From Syncephalis plumigaleata (Eukaryota; Zoopagomycota; Zoopagomycetes; Zoopagales; Piptocephalidaceae): a stretch of 40,550 nt of DNA. Position 1 is the first letter of the stretch; the number at the start of each line of letters is the position of its first letter. Below the pieces are notes generated by a model. The model was not told the origin of the DNA, did no database searches, and saw only the letters and a program-made list of their open reading frames with translations. The stretch covers positions 1 through 40,550 of the forward strand of contig JAIXMF010000096.1 in assembly GCA_025201365.1 (NCBI GenBank), given 5' to 3'. Both the position numbers and the translations under genes were made by a program. Shown here in pieces: positions 1-10,105 of this stretch.

Positions 1-951
1 TAGTGTACTTACTCCGTATTCATTCAATCTAGGTCGTCGGGATTAACGTCAAAACGGCGAGACTACTTGCCAGCCGACAAACAGTTTCTAATCACTCGAA
101 ATGGTAGGATATATCACATTTACAAATGAAACTATACTGAACTATTGCTCATGTTACATTCATCAATAGTGCCATGCGTGAAACGAGCCAAAGACATGGA
201 ATATGTAGGAGACGACGAAAAGGAGATCTTTGATATTATGGCCGCTGATGGCGATGGCGATGGCGATGGCGATGATGAAGGCCAAGAAGGAGAAGGATGG
301 TTGGCCACTCATACGAATCAAGACACGGCAAAATCGACTTTGACTGGAGATCAATCGAATAGCGAAGAGAATGAATCATCGGCTACTCGTGAGATACGTG
401 ATATTGACGATGAAGATGAGGATGAGGATGAGGATGAGTCACTTGCTGCTAATTTGAACACGATGAACATCTCGAAATCAACCGCACCTACTACAACAGA
501 AGATGCAGAAGATGACTTTGATGATTGCGCCATCGAAGAGGAAGAAGATCCGGCAGCCTTGAAACAGGGCGATATCAACGAGGATAACATATTACGTACT
601 CGCACCTATGATCTTAGCATCACATACGATAAATACTATCAAACACCACGCGTATGGCTTTTTGGCTACGACGAGCATCGACGTCCACTTACGGCTGCTC
701 AGATCTTTGAGGATATCTCGCAGGACCATGCGCGTAAAACGGTTACCATCGATCCGCATCCTCATATGGATATATCATTGGCGTCGGTCCATCCTTGCAA
801 GCATGCCGAGGTAATGCGACGTATTATTGAGCGTACCGCGGCTAGTGGCGTTGAGTTACGGGTCGACTACTACATGATCATTTTCCTTAAATTCCTATCG
901 GCAATCCTGCCCACAATCGACTATGACTACACGATGGCCATGGAGGGTTAG
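1..951 (+). CDS. ATG3: Autophagy E2-like enzyme Atg3, 3' part (5' end outside the window)
   Basis: Atg3 is the E2-like enzyme that transfers Atg8 to phosphatidylethanolamine during autophagosome formation. I read two exons, 33..103 and 170..951, with an acceptor at 31-32 and a 66-bp intron at 104..169; earlier exons lie left of the window. The join restores the family string RNVPC followed by KRAKDMEY. The catalytic cysteine sits in HPCKHAEVM, and the C-terminus ([18 protein letters not shown]) is the typical Atg3 ending. Between them is a long acidic, low-complexity insert, partly encoded by a GATGGC hexanucleotide run at 247-272; such flexible acidic inserts are usual in Atg3. The stop is at 949-951, and an AATAAA-like signal lies near 1043. 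Identity is secure; only the 5' extent is unknown. Confidence 0.93.
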
Positions 952-1253
952 CGCTGCTTTCTAATGTAGTAGCGATTCATTGCGCCTTAAACTATGTTGC
1001 TATCCCCCTCTCATACCCCTTCTTATTTTTAATCTATACCACCAATAAAGTAAGTTAATTAATTTGATATTAACATGAATTATACGGTATACATTGTAAA
1101 AATCATAAGCAATAAAGGACATTTAAAATTCATTTATAACTACGCCATAGCATACAGTATCTTTATCGAGCAAAAAGATAATCGCTCTGTATCTTCTACA
1201 GCGTTACCAATATGCAAAAAGGTATGTAGCAGACAAGCTGGAGACAAAAAGAA

Positions 1254-1326
1254 AGCCCAATGCGGGGATCGAACCCGCAACCTTGAGATTAAGAGTCTCA
1301 CGCTCTACCGATTGAGCTAACCGGGC
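1254..1326 (-). tRNA. tRNA-Lys(CUU), copy A
   Basis: 73 nt with an intact cloverleaf: the acceptor stem GCCCGGT pairs with ATTGGGC, the anticodon loop CTCTTAA gives anticodon CUU, and the A and B boxes (TAGCTCAATCG, GGTTCGATCC) are present. There is no intron. A T-rich Pol III terminator follows on the minus strand. The gene body is identical to the copies at 13379 and 13721, and about 112 bp of its 3' flank is shared with the 13721 copy. Confidence 0.97.
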
Positions 1327-2377
1327 TTGTTGAAAATTTTGCTACTTTTCCTTCCAGATTTTAGATTTCCACTTTTTGCCAACCCACTAGCATTGCCCTG
1401 GGCCGCCGTAGGCATGATACATATGCCGTACAAGTGTCGACATAGTATCAGCAGCCTATCTGCCATCTCTTGATGGGTGAAAAAGTGTATTGGCAGCAAG
1501 TATGAGCGGTAGATGGAACGAAATGTGTAAGATAACGGTAAAAAAAAGGGATAATGTGCGGGGAAAGGGTGGCAGTGAATGCGTGCCTATACGCTAACAC
1601 GAGTAGTAACAAAGAAGTGGCATGTATGCGTATATCGGTATTCATACAGCGTCAAATAGAACGAGAACAGTATTACGTATGGTCGTGTGAAGAGTAGGGA
1701 AAGAAAGGAACAAAGTGCGTATCAATGTATGCGTGTTCGTATAGTGGTAATGTCAAAAGTAAACGCGTTCATCCATCATCATCCATCATCTGTAATAGTA
1801 GAGACAAGAGAAAGAAGTAGTATGTACGTATACGTAGAATAACGGCAAATAGAGTAGAATAGAGAGAAAGAGAGAGAAAGAGAGAGCGTGTAGCGAGGTT
1901 AAAGGGAAGAGAGAGAGGCAACGGACAAGCATACGTGTACACTTGCTAGTGAAGTCATAGTTACAGTTTATGTTGACTAATCGTGTCACAATGGAATGGT
2001 ATATTTATAGAACCAATTAGAATGCTGTCTATTATTGCCTACCTCTCAGTTGAACCTTGTCGTATTATCATCATCGTATAGCCGTAGCATATGTTGCACG
2101 CATACTCTTGCGCATTAGTATACGAGTAATAGTTATAACATATCGTTTACTTCCATTCTAACCATCGATTAGCTAAATAAAAGTCATACTTAGATAGATA
2201 TAACAATCGGCTGTATTCCATCATGCTTACATACGCACATGTATAGGTATATGTATATATAGATTGGTTGCAACTAAAGCGCGCTTCATTTATTAAAGTA
2301 AAAAGCCTAGCCCACAAAAGGGAGTTAGTAACGCACCTCAATGCATAGAACGGAAAGCAATAGTTTGTAGAGTAGTA
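1327..2377. other. Intergenic region, no gene seen
   Basis: About 1 kb between tRNA-Lys copy A and the 3' end of the minus-strand gene at 2378. It is AT-rich, with purine-rich simple sequence (GAGA/AAAG runs near 1850-1920) and short open frames that lack family resemblance or splice logic. I see no RNA gene or mobile element. The first 15 bases left of the tRNA 5' end are shared with tRNA copy B. Confidence 0.5.
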
Positions 2378-3944
2378 TTACAGGGCATTACGAAGTAGAT
2401 CTGGTACTGTCAGGTCAGCTAGAAGCATGAGCACGAAGTGAATGAGATTAGTCAGCGATATTTCATAGCATAGCATAGCATTGTCTTCAACTTACCAATG
2501 ATATCGGCAATATCACGCTCATCATCAAGTCTATCTATCAACATGCATGGCATTATAGCGGGAACAGCCTGCTCAACACGATTAGTCACCAGTTGCGGCA
2601 TCGATTCGGTAGTGAGTAACGACACGTCCACCTGTTGACCTAGCACATAGGAGATAAGGGCAATACCGTTAATACAATGATGCTAATTCATTCTGTGTAT
2701 CTATCTATACCTTCGCGGTTAACATGAGCTACGCGTACTCGCCATACCGCACCATTCGTTATTGACATGCTGGCTACTGCCTCGGTTGGCGTACGCCCTA
2801 ATGGTTCATTGTTACGTATAAGCGTCATAGTAGTGATACCCGGGAATGGCGATGGCGATGACGACGACGACAATGACAATGACAAAGAATATAGATTCGT
2901 AGTTGGTAGTTTGCGTCAATATACGAGACGTGTCGATGATGTTGTTGCCGTTGATTATTACCAATCCAATTGGTTCAATAATAAAAATGTACACTCTGCA
3001 AGTTAACGCCGTGCAATTATTCACTTCAGTTACAAACTAGAAAAGAAAAGAAACTACTAATGAAGGATTATCGACAATAATGTTAAGAGGTTATCGGTAT
3101 AGTATGGAGTGGCTGATGCTCCTATACAGTAGATACTGTAAACTTATTACAAGTCTTATATATATATATGTGTGTACACATACAAGCAAGTAAAAATAAA
3201 AATAAAATACAACAGATATTAACACAAAATGATAATTGTGACGTTGTTAATATTAGCCACCGTGTCATTACTTGTTTTAATCACGTTCAGATGCTCACGT
3301 CTTGTCATAGAAGCGGCGTTGTATCCATCGACAGTGCCATCAATGCTATTAGTATTAGCACCGTTACTATCATTATCATTGCCAAGCATTCTACTTGATC
3401 TCTAATTGTCATGACATGGCTGATCACTACTAATGACAATGATTCATTAAGCGGATAATTCTTGTTGTTCCATTTGTAACTATGAGCCAGGTGACCATCA
3501 TCAGCAGTTGTCTATCAACTACGGTGAACGAAGGCGTTGCCACTGGACTGTGCAAGTGCAAGTGTATGTAGGAGGATGGTATTCTTGGTGAAACAAGGCC
3601 ATTGCAGTAACCGGAGATTACTCAAAGGCCACATAGCCATCACATCACATACACGCACGCACATACTCGTATCTGCGTATCTATAGTAACCATAATAATA
3701 ATAATATAGTTCTGCTATTTCTGGAGTACATGCCAGTTTACTCACTGCCACTGTGCATCCTACATCAGCAGTCTGATGATGATGATGATGACCTTGGCGT
3801 AATCAAACCATCGCTTACCGTCTTTGTCATTACTGGTCACACCACACGACAGCGCAGTCGTTTGGATAGCTAAGCTATTCGTGAATAGTCAGTTCTAGCC
3901 AGTCTACCACCATGCTAATACCGGCTTAGTAGCCAGCTCAACAT
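2378..3944 (-). CDS. Unidentified multi-exon protein gene
   Basis: I do not recognise the product. Supported pieces: exon 3922..3944 starting with ATG, 3819..3874, a 14-nt exon 3746..3759 ending at a GTGAGT donor, a probable exon 3272..3401, coding-like sequence around 2790-3030, a segment ending at 2711, then 2496..2639 and 2378..2418. The first three and the last three joins keep frame; the middle is unresolved, because two overlapping frames stay open at 2830-2930 and a donor at about 2929 with an acceptor near 2803 is only one option. The first three exons read MLSWLLSRLAIQTTALSCG and onward; the last ends in ADLTVPDLLRNAL and a TAA stop. A short Ser/Pro run is encoded by GATGGC-like repeats. 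Neither end matches a family I can name. Confidence 0.4.
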
Positions 3945-4526
3945 AGAGTAGCTTTCTAGTAGTTCATTAGTACAGTACTAATCCAAATGGTGTCGATGGA
4001 ATAAATAGTAACAGAACCATGTGATGATCGATTAATAGATTGCTATAAATATTACTGACGCCATTATGGCATGCTATTATTATACACGCGCACATGTGTC
4101 TGTATACGTGTATATTTATCATCCACTAACTATTCTAATGTAAAGCAATGAGGCATTTACTGGAATCAAGTGCTATTTTTACAAATGTAGCGATTATTAC
4201 CTATACTGATAAAGGGTCAATAACAATACAAGTTTGAAGTAGATCATGTTGCCAGCTGATATTCTTACCATGTTCTTTGTCAATTAAAATAACACCACAC
4301 TATACAGAATATTGAGTATCATTCATTATACAATGACACGTAAAAAGTAAGCAATAGCCGCTATTAGTTTTCTTGTATACATCCATTAGGAATAGTTTGA
4401 GAGAAAGATATTTAGCTATTGCCATTCCTAATTATCGTAAATAATGGTCATGATTACGTAGACATGTCTAGTCTTAGTTTAACTTTGCTATTGTTATTAT
4501 TACTACTACCGCTGCTGTCATTACAA
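3945..4526. other. Intergenic region, no gene seen
   Basis: AT-rich spacer between the MacroD gene 3' end and the start of the unidentified gene at 3944, both on the minus strand. It presumably holds the promoter of the latter. I found no open frame with splice support, no RNA gene and no repeat longer than simple sequence. Confidence 0.4.
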
Positions 4527-5636
4527 CTACCATACTGAAAATCCCGGATCAGTGTCTGCAGTCGGTGGAAAGTATTTCGGCGCTTCCTCCAAGTATGTAT
4601 CATAAATTTGACGAGTAAACACACAGAAAATAATACGATCCACCTAACGATGAACTAGTCAGCTACTAGACATGATAAATGGACGAGGCATACTCACCAG
4701 ATCCCGGTTATCTCCTTCATCAATCCATTGACGTACCGTATCTAGTGCCACACGCGTAGCAGCCAGAATAGGATAGCGGAACACACCGGTTGATATGCTG
4801 GCGAAAGCCTAGCATTGATAGATTAGTAAAAAGCGCTAAGAATAATAAATTTGACTATTTACAATGGTGCGCAGATGATGCTCCTTCATTAACTCGAGTG
4901 AATTGCGGTAGCAATTGGCTAGTACGTCAGCATTCTCACCCACTGGTCCTACCGTGTGTATGACATCTGTCAATTGCATACGATGCGTGTTAATATATAT
5001 ATATATTAATAACGATTGATTCATTATACTCGATCATTGTCACTTACGATGTGCTGGCAACTGATATCCTGCCGTAATCTTGGCTTCCTACAACGTGACG
5101 TATTTGCATTATGATTAGCATTGCCATCGATACTAATGCCGATGACATACTCCAGTCTGGCATCCATTCAGCGTTCTACATTCCCGTTGTAACTCTGGTC
5201 CGGCAGCACTACAATGGCAGCGGTTAAACGACAAGCAACCATACCATTCGGATTCGTGTGCTCACCGATGAATACAACCATCTACACCGCCACCGCCACT
5301 TAGCATGGTATCTGTGGCATTTACAATGGCATCAACATCAAGCGTAGTAATATCTGCTTGGCTGAATGGAACACCCGTCAGTCAACTTCTAATCTCGTCA
5401 GGTATATCCATGTCAATACCACTCACATGAGACTGATTTTATCAAGGATATGTCGGTCTGCTACAAATAAAGCGTCTATCAAATAGCGTCTGCGAGTGTT
5501 AGTAATATTGACGCCATCTCACGAATCAGTTATGGTACATGCCACTCGCCGACTTTGCAAGTACGCCACGAGTGTAGAGACTAAACAGGGTGGGTATTCT
5601 TGATAGCTGGCATACGCTAGACGAGGCCGCTTCCAT
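4527..5636 (-). CDS. MacroD-type macrodomain, probable O-acetyl-ADP-ribose deacetylase / mono-ADP-ribosylhydrolase
   Basis: MacroD-type macrodomains remove ADP-ribose from acidic residues and hydrolyse O-acetyl-ADP-ribose. Model: complement of 4527..4643, 4698..4808, 4863..4966, 5048..5087, 5151..5208, 5266..5361, 5427..5489 and 5539..5636; total 687 nt, 228 aa. The joined protein shows the family signatures in order: [83 protein letters not shown] and VDRIIFCVF. The Gly-rich loop, the HRAAGP loop and the STGVF phosphate loop needed for ADP-ribose binding are intact. An N-terminal stretch of about 50 residues precedes the domain, as in MACROD1/2. Eight exons for 228 aa is dense. The start ATG at 5636 is the first in frame. 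Family confidence is high; substrate is inferred. Confidence 0.88.
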
Positions 5637-6940
5637 AATCGCTAAAGTACAAGTGTAAGTAAGGGTCATTGCTGCAAAAGACTAGGTAGTAAACGGGAAC
5701 TTGCCCATGATAGTCAGCTAATAGTGGTAGTACACTGGTATGTCTGTGTGTGTGTCTGTGCGTGCGATTACTACAATGACTTGTCCAGTAGACTAAGAGA
5801 CAAAGAAAGGTATTGATAGAATGATGTGATGTGTTCCAGTTGGGTACCGCACACACATACACACACACAAATAAGACGTCATGCTGGCGAATGGCGAATG
5901 AATGAGTTGATTGGCTCAAATGACGTGACAGTGTTGTGATTGGACTGGCAATCAACTTGCCAAAAGAAAAGAATGGACAACGCCGCTACAATAACACTTT
6001 AACACCTTGTTACACTGCATACCATCATGTAAATGTCGGCTAGTCAGCTAAAGATAGCTCAGCGCACTTAATAAGATAATATTGCTCTATTCGCTTTATT
6101 ATTCATGTAGGAAACAAAGTGAAGGTCCAGTATTTATTCATTACGACAGTCTCATTGGTTCGTGACAGTCTGTGATACATGCATGTTTGTGCGTAGTCTT
6201 CATTGTGTTGTCGCATATCCACAACATGTACCACCGAAGAAGAGAGACATCATCTCAGCATCATTAATTCCCCCTGACATTAAAGCATGTTATTGGAGCA
6301 GGTCCCAGAACAGAATGCTTATTGTATTCCTGTAATATCAGCAGCAACGCTTCAACTAACGAATAGTAAGCAAGTCAAGTAGACCATACAGGTAACAAGC
6401 TGCGCAGTCGCTGCAGTATTACAGCGATAAGAAAGTGATATCCACAGTAGGCTGTCAACCTAGATGAACGAATCATGAGCTATTACACGAGTAGAAATCT
6501 CTCTCTCTCTGAGTATGTTAATCTGTTTACCGCCAATACAACCACCCGTACATTCTTTCTCTATGCTTACGCACGAATGAATACAGACGAGTAACCTATT
6601 GAGAGTAGAAGAGCAATAGGGAAGCTACGTTAAACGCCATGCCCTTGACTGCTTCTATTGCCATACTGAACTAGCTCACTCGTTTGTAATTTTATATCAG
6701 TATATATAGGGTATCGGCCTCACCCCTTTCATCATGATGATGGTCATGCCGCGTTTTAGCGTGTTCTCTCCGCAATCCACTCTTTCGCTTTCTGTTATTC
6801 ATTTTTTTCTTCTTGCTCAGTATCGTTTGTTGTGAACCACACGACTTCATTTCTCGTTCCTCGTTCCTCATTTCTACATCAAATTCACGAATATCATCCC
6901 ATCTACCACATCATACAACAGCGCCAGCAATATTAACGAT
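5637..6940. other. Intergenic region with CA/GT microsatellites
   Basis: Between the divergently transcribed MacroD gene (-) and the small gene at 6941 (+). It contains GT/CA-rich tracts near 5743-5766 and 5851-5870. A TATA-like TATATATAG stands near 6701-6709, about 235 bp upstream of the 6941 ATG and the plausible promoter of that gene. Open frames here have no splice or family support. Confidence 0.4.
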
Positions 6941-7286
6941 ATGTACGCATATTTATCGGTCAATCCATTCTCGACATTGGTATCATTACTCTTTGATCTT
7001 CTGGATCTAGGTAAGTATAGTTTACCCGCTCGCTGATCATCCTACCCTACTAGACCATGCCAATTAATACTTACACACATGTATATCATTAGATAATACC
7101 TCGTCTGCCATACCCGGTCTAACCTATGACGGTTCCTACATTGACACGGATGCAGTACGCGAGTCCGAGACGATGGAGTTTACGCGTCAAGTATTGCTTG
7201 ACCATAGAAATCCTCAAATACTAGCGATATTAGAACAGAACGCCACCATCTCACATCATCTGCCACCTATTGCTAGAACTGCCTAG
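6941..7286 (+). CDS. Small hypothetical protein with hydrophobic N-terminus
   Basis: Two exons, 6941..7010 and 7093..7286, joined across an 82-bp intron with a GTAAGT donor and a CATTAG acceptor; 264 nt, 87 aa. The N-terminus (MYAYLSVNPFSTLVSLLFDL) is hydrophobic and could be a signal anchor; the rest is polar and acidic (TYDGSYIDTDAVRESE). The reading frame is open upstream of this ATG for about 100 bp without another ATG, so an earlier exon is possible. I do not recognise a family. The gene 740 bp downstream has the same plan: a hydrophobic N-terminus ending in Asp-Asn at the splice junction, then a polar tail. Confidence 0.4.
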
Positions 7287-8028
7287 TGTGTATGTGTGTG
7301 CATGTGTGTATGTTGTACGTGTGTATGTACATAACGCAACAAGTCATGATAGTCGGTGTTATCTTGCTGCCATTCTATACTTACTACAATCAGTCCTACA
7401 GCAATAGCCAAACAACAACCTTGATTGCGTGTTTTCATTCGAGTATAGGCCTAAGCGTAGGCTTAAACTTGCTTCCCATTCATTATCATTCTTTTCATTT
7501 TACTTGTGTCTTATCATTTACTGTTACTATTGCTACCTCTACTCTTACTGCTATTATTATGTTTATCTTTTCTGCAACCTACAGATATGCTTGTTGACTT
7601 GTTCTTTATCCATATAAACATCACGTTGAAGCGTGTCTACTGTTCAACTGCACATGTGTGTGTGAATAATCTGTGAATGTGATTAAGCATGTGTGTGTGT
7701 ACATGCGTACATTTCTAAGCAGGCATGTCATTACCGAACAACCGAGGATATGTGGCGAACATGGTGGATGGCGCATTTCCTCTTACGCTTCCTCATTACA
7801 TGACCACGTTTCAACCATTGGTGGGACTGCTTTCAATGGTTTGTCGCCATTCGTCGTCGTCGTCTACATGTGACGCCTTGACACCATTGTTGCATTGCAT
7901 TGATTTATTCCCGTTTCCTTATTCTCTTATTTCCTCTTTACTCCATCCTCTTTACTTGCATCCAATATCATCCACCTAATCTGCCATTCCTTTAATAATC
8001 CGTTAATTCTAATCGATATCATTCAATC
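7287..8028. other. Spacer with GT-rich tract and one possible exon
   Basis: A GT-rich tract lies at 7287-7330. An open frame from ATG 7725 (MSLPNNRGYVANMVDGAF and onward, to 7979) has coding-like composition for its first 38 codons and then turns into TCG/serine-rich low-complexity sequence. It may be an exon of an unresolved gene or chance; I could not link it by splicing to either neighbour. Confidence 0.25.
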
Positions 8029-8442
8029 ATGTACTTTAATTCACGTATCAATTTCTTTAGCGTTCTATTTGCATTGTTCTATATACTTTTTGATAACGGT
8101 AAGTGTTTATGAGAGAGGCTACAAGGTGGAGCAAGGGCGAGAATAACGACCGTATTTCCCTTAACTAACTACTTGCCTCATTCACTTTTCCTAGTATATC
8201 GTCGGTCAAATAGAGCCCTATCAACGTATAATCGTGTGAATCAATCATCTTCGTCATCTTCAACTTCATCGTCGTCGTCGTTGTCGTCGGCCCACGTAGT
8301 ATCCGCTAGCAATGAAGATGTCGATGTGGTCGATTCAAGTTCAAGTCTAAATTCGAATGAGACATCACAACAACAAGTCACCCATCCATCTAATCCTCAT
8401 GTTCGTCCTACAGATTTACATTATATTTCCGCTGCTGCATAG
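8029..8442 (+). CDS. Small single-pass membrane protein, Ser-rich tail, unknown function
   Basis: Two exons, 8029..8098 and 8195..8442, with a GTAAGT donor and a TTCCTAG acceptor; 318 nt, 105 aa. The N-terminus has one clear hydrophobic segment (residues about 8-22, INFFSVLFALFYILF), followed by basic residues (YRRSNR) that suggest an inward-facing tail by the positive-inside rule. A poly-Ser stretch (residues about 39-55, from TCG/TCA repeats), acidic and Gln/Pro sections follow, ending in SAAA. No family recognised. Its exon plan resembles the gene at 6941-7286. Confidence 0.5.
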
Positions 8443-8647
8443 TAATAATCCCTAACTATTCCATTACTTTATTCTGTAATACTCGATTCATTCATTTGTG
8501 TGCTATCCGATGCAGGCCAGTGAACGGATGCACAAAGCCATGCTTGAAATCGTTGCTTATAGATGATTATATTATCACATTATTATTATTATTTACGATG
8601 ATTAGCCATATAGCACTATACATACACTTATTGCTACAATAAACTCT

Positions 8648-9944
8648 CTAACTTACTATGGAACGCCGAGGAATACGCTTAGCCAGTTGATGCCATGCTG
8701 GCATAGTGAGTGTGTCATCATTATGGCAATCCAATAGGTTGCGTAATCCAATGATGTTGAGAGCAATACGTGCCGACATTACATTGAAACATCGAGTCAT
8801 GAGCAGGAAACGCTCATGCTAGACAAGTATTATTATTACTATTCGTCAGTGGGTATAGATAATAATCGTGAATCCTCTTCCCTTACAGTAGTCTCTACCG
8901 ATGTTTGTTCAAATAGCCTATGATATTTTTCTGCACAATAGTTACTCGATCCTTCCCTCATTAATGACCGATAGATTGTACTGATATGTTGTGCCGTTTC
9001 CTTGGAGGATGTAGAGAAGAGAATACGCAACCACGACAATGGATAACTGTCAATGAGTTGTAGTGCATTCTGTAGTATACTCGAGGTATTTCTCATACTA
9101 ATAGGATCCACATGTAATATGTTTATATCAATAGGATTAGTCGTCATGCCAATACACTTACTTGTCATCTATTTCAATCAATAACCACACTTGTTCGTAG
9201 CGCCACATCAAACGAGATAGTCCTAGTGAGATGGAGGATGTCAGCTGATTAGACAATGAATCATCCATTGATTCTAGACGATGAATAACAAGTCCAACAA
9301 AGGGTGTCATGCAAATATCTACTTCCATCGGTATAGCATGGCAATCTCTCTTCAGCTATTGATAGTTTGTATAAGTTGACATATCGTATCTATGCATGCC
9401 TCCAATGATCATTACCAGTTGTTTCTCAAGCATATCCAAATAGGTGTAATCCCGTTCTATCCAGCGAATGCCATATTGCTTCAATGCTCGGTATAACACT
9501 CGATTCATGACGAGACGTAAACTGACCACACAGAATGGTAGTTGATTACACTCATTATTCATGATTGCACTAGTGTCATTGTCATGAGTGGTAATATCAC
9601 CACTATGACTACTACTACTACTACTCTCTTCATCGACGTTGATTACTTCTCTTGTATCCGAACAATCAGCATCTACAATCAACAATTAGTACACTACTAT
9701 TGAAGTATTTTCCTATTCATTATTGGATAGAGTGTACCATGTAATGTATGCCAAACTATAGGTTTGCCTATGCATTTATTCTCTTCTATTCCCATATTGT
9801 TATTACATCAAGTATATGCTTATATCATGTATATATTTATCAGTTACCTTGACTTGTTACAACAACAACACGATCATCATCACCATCATGTAATGCTGTA
9901 TTCTCCTTTATGTATTTATCGACAGCTAATGAGATCATAGACAT
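8648..9944 (-). CDS. XPF-nuclease-fold and HhH protein resembling SHOC1/Zip2 (meiotic crossover factor)
   Basis: Model: complement of 8648..8818, 8887..9097, 9162..9355, 9416..9672 and 9848..9944; 930 nt, 309 aa; all joins keep frame. The centre has the XPF-like pattern: strand plus helix (CVVSLRLVMNRVLYRALKQY), GIRWIERDYT, a DICMTPFVGLVIHRLE strand where active nucleases carry the ERK motif, then YEQVWLLIEIDD, WLRILFSTS, and a C-terminal helix-hairpin-helix-like segment (ERFLLMTRCFNVMSARIALN). The nuclease residues are absent, as in SHOC1/Zip2, the inactive XPF paralogue of the ZMM group that pairs with Spo16. At 309 aa it is much shorter than animal SHOC1. A GTAAGT immediately before the TAG at 8648-8650 could be a donor for a further short exon. 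Alternatives: EME1- or FAAP24-type XPF relatives. Confidence 0.5.
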
Positions 9945-10105
9945 ATTGCTGTTCAATTATATAGTTCAATGAATAAACATCAGAAAGAAATCTCACTACT
10001 AATAATTATAACATAAACAGCCAATATCATTTGTATACGTGTACACACACACACACATGTGCCCGTGTATTGCTTTATTCATGCTATTGTCATTCCATAG
10101 ATATA

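Noticed and set aside
1850-1920. GAGA-rich repeat as a CRISPR-like array or regulatory array
   Set aside because: No regular spacing of repeats and spacers; ordinary purine-rich simple sequence.
7286-7617. Two overlapping plus-strand frames rich in Tyr, Ser and Cys
   Set aside because: Driven by GT- and TATT-rich low-complexity sequence after the stop of the small gene; no start or splice support.
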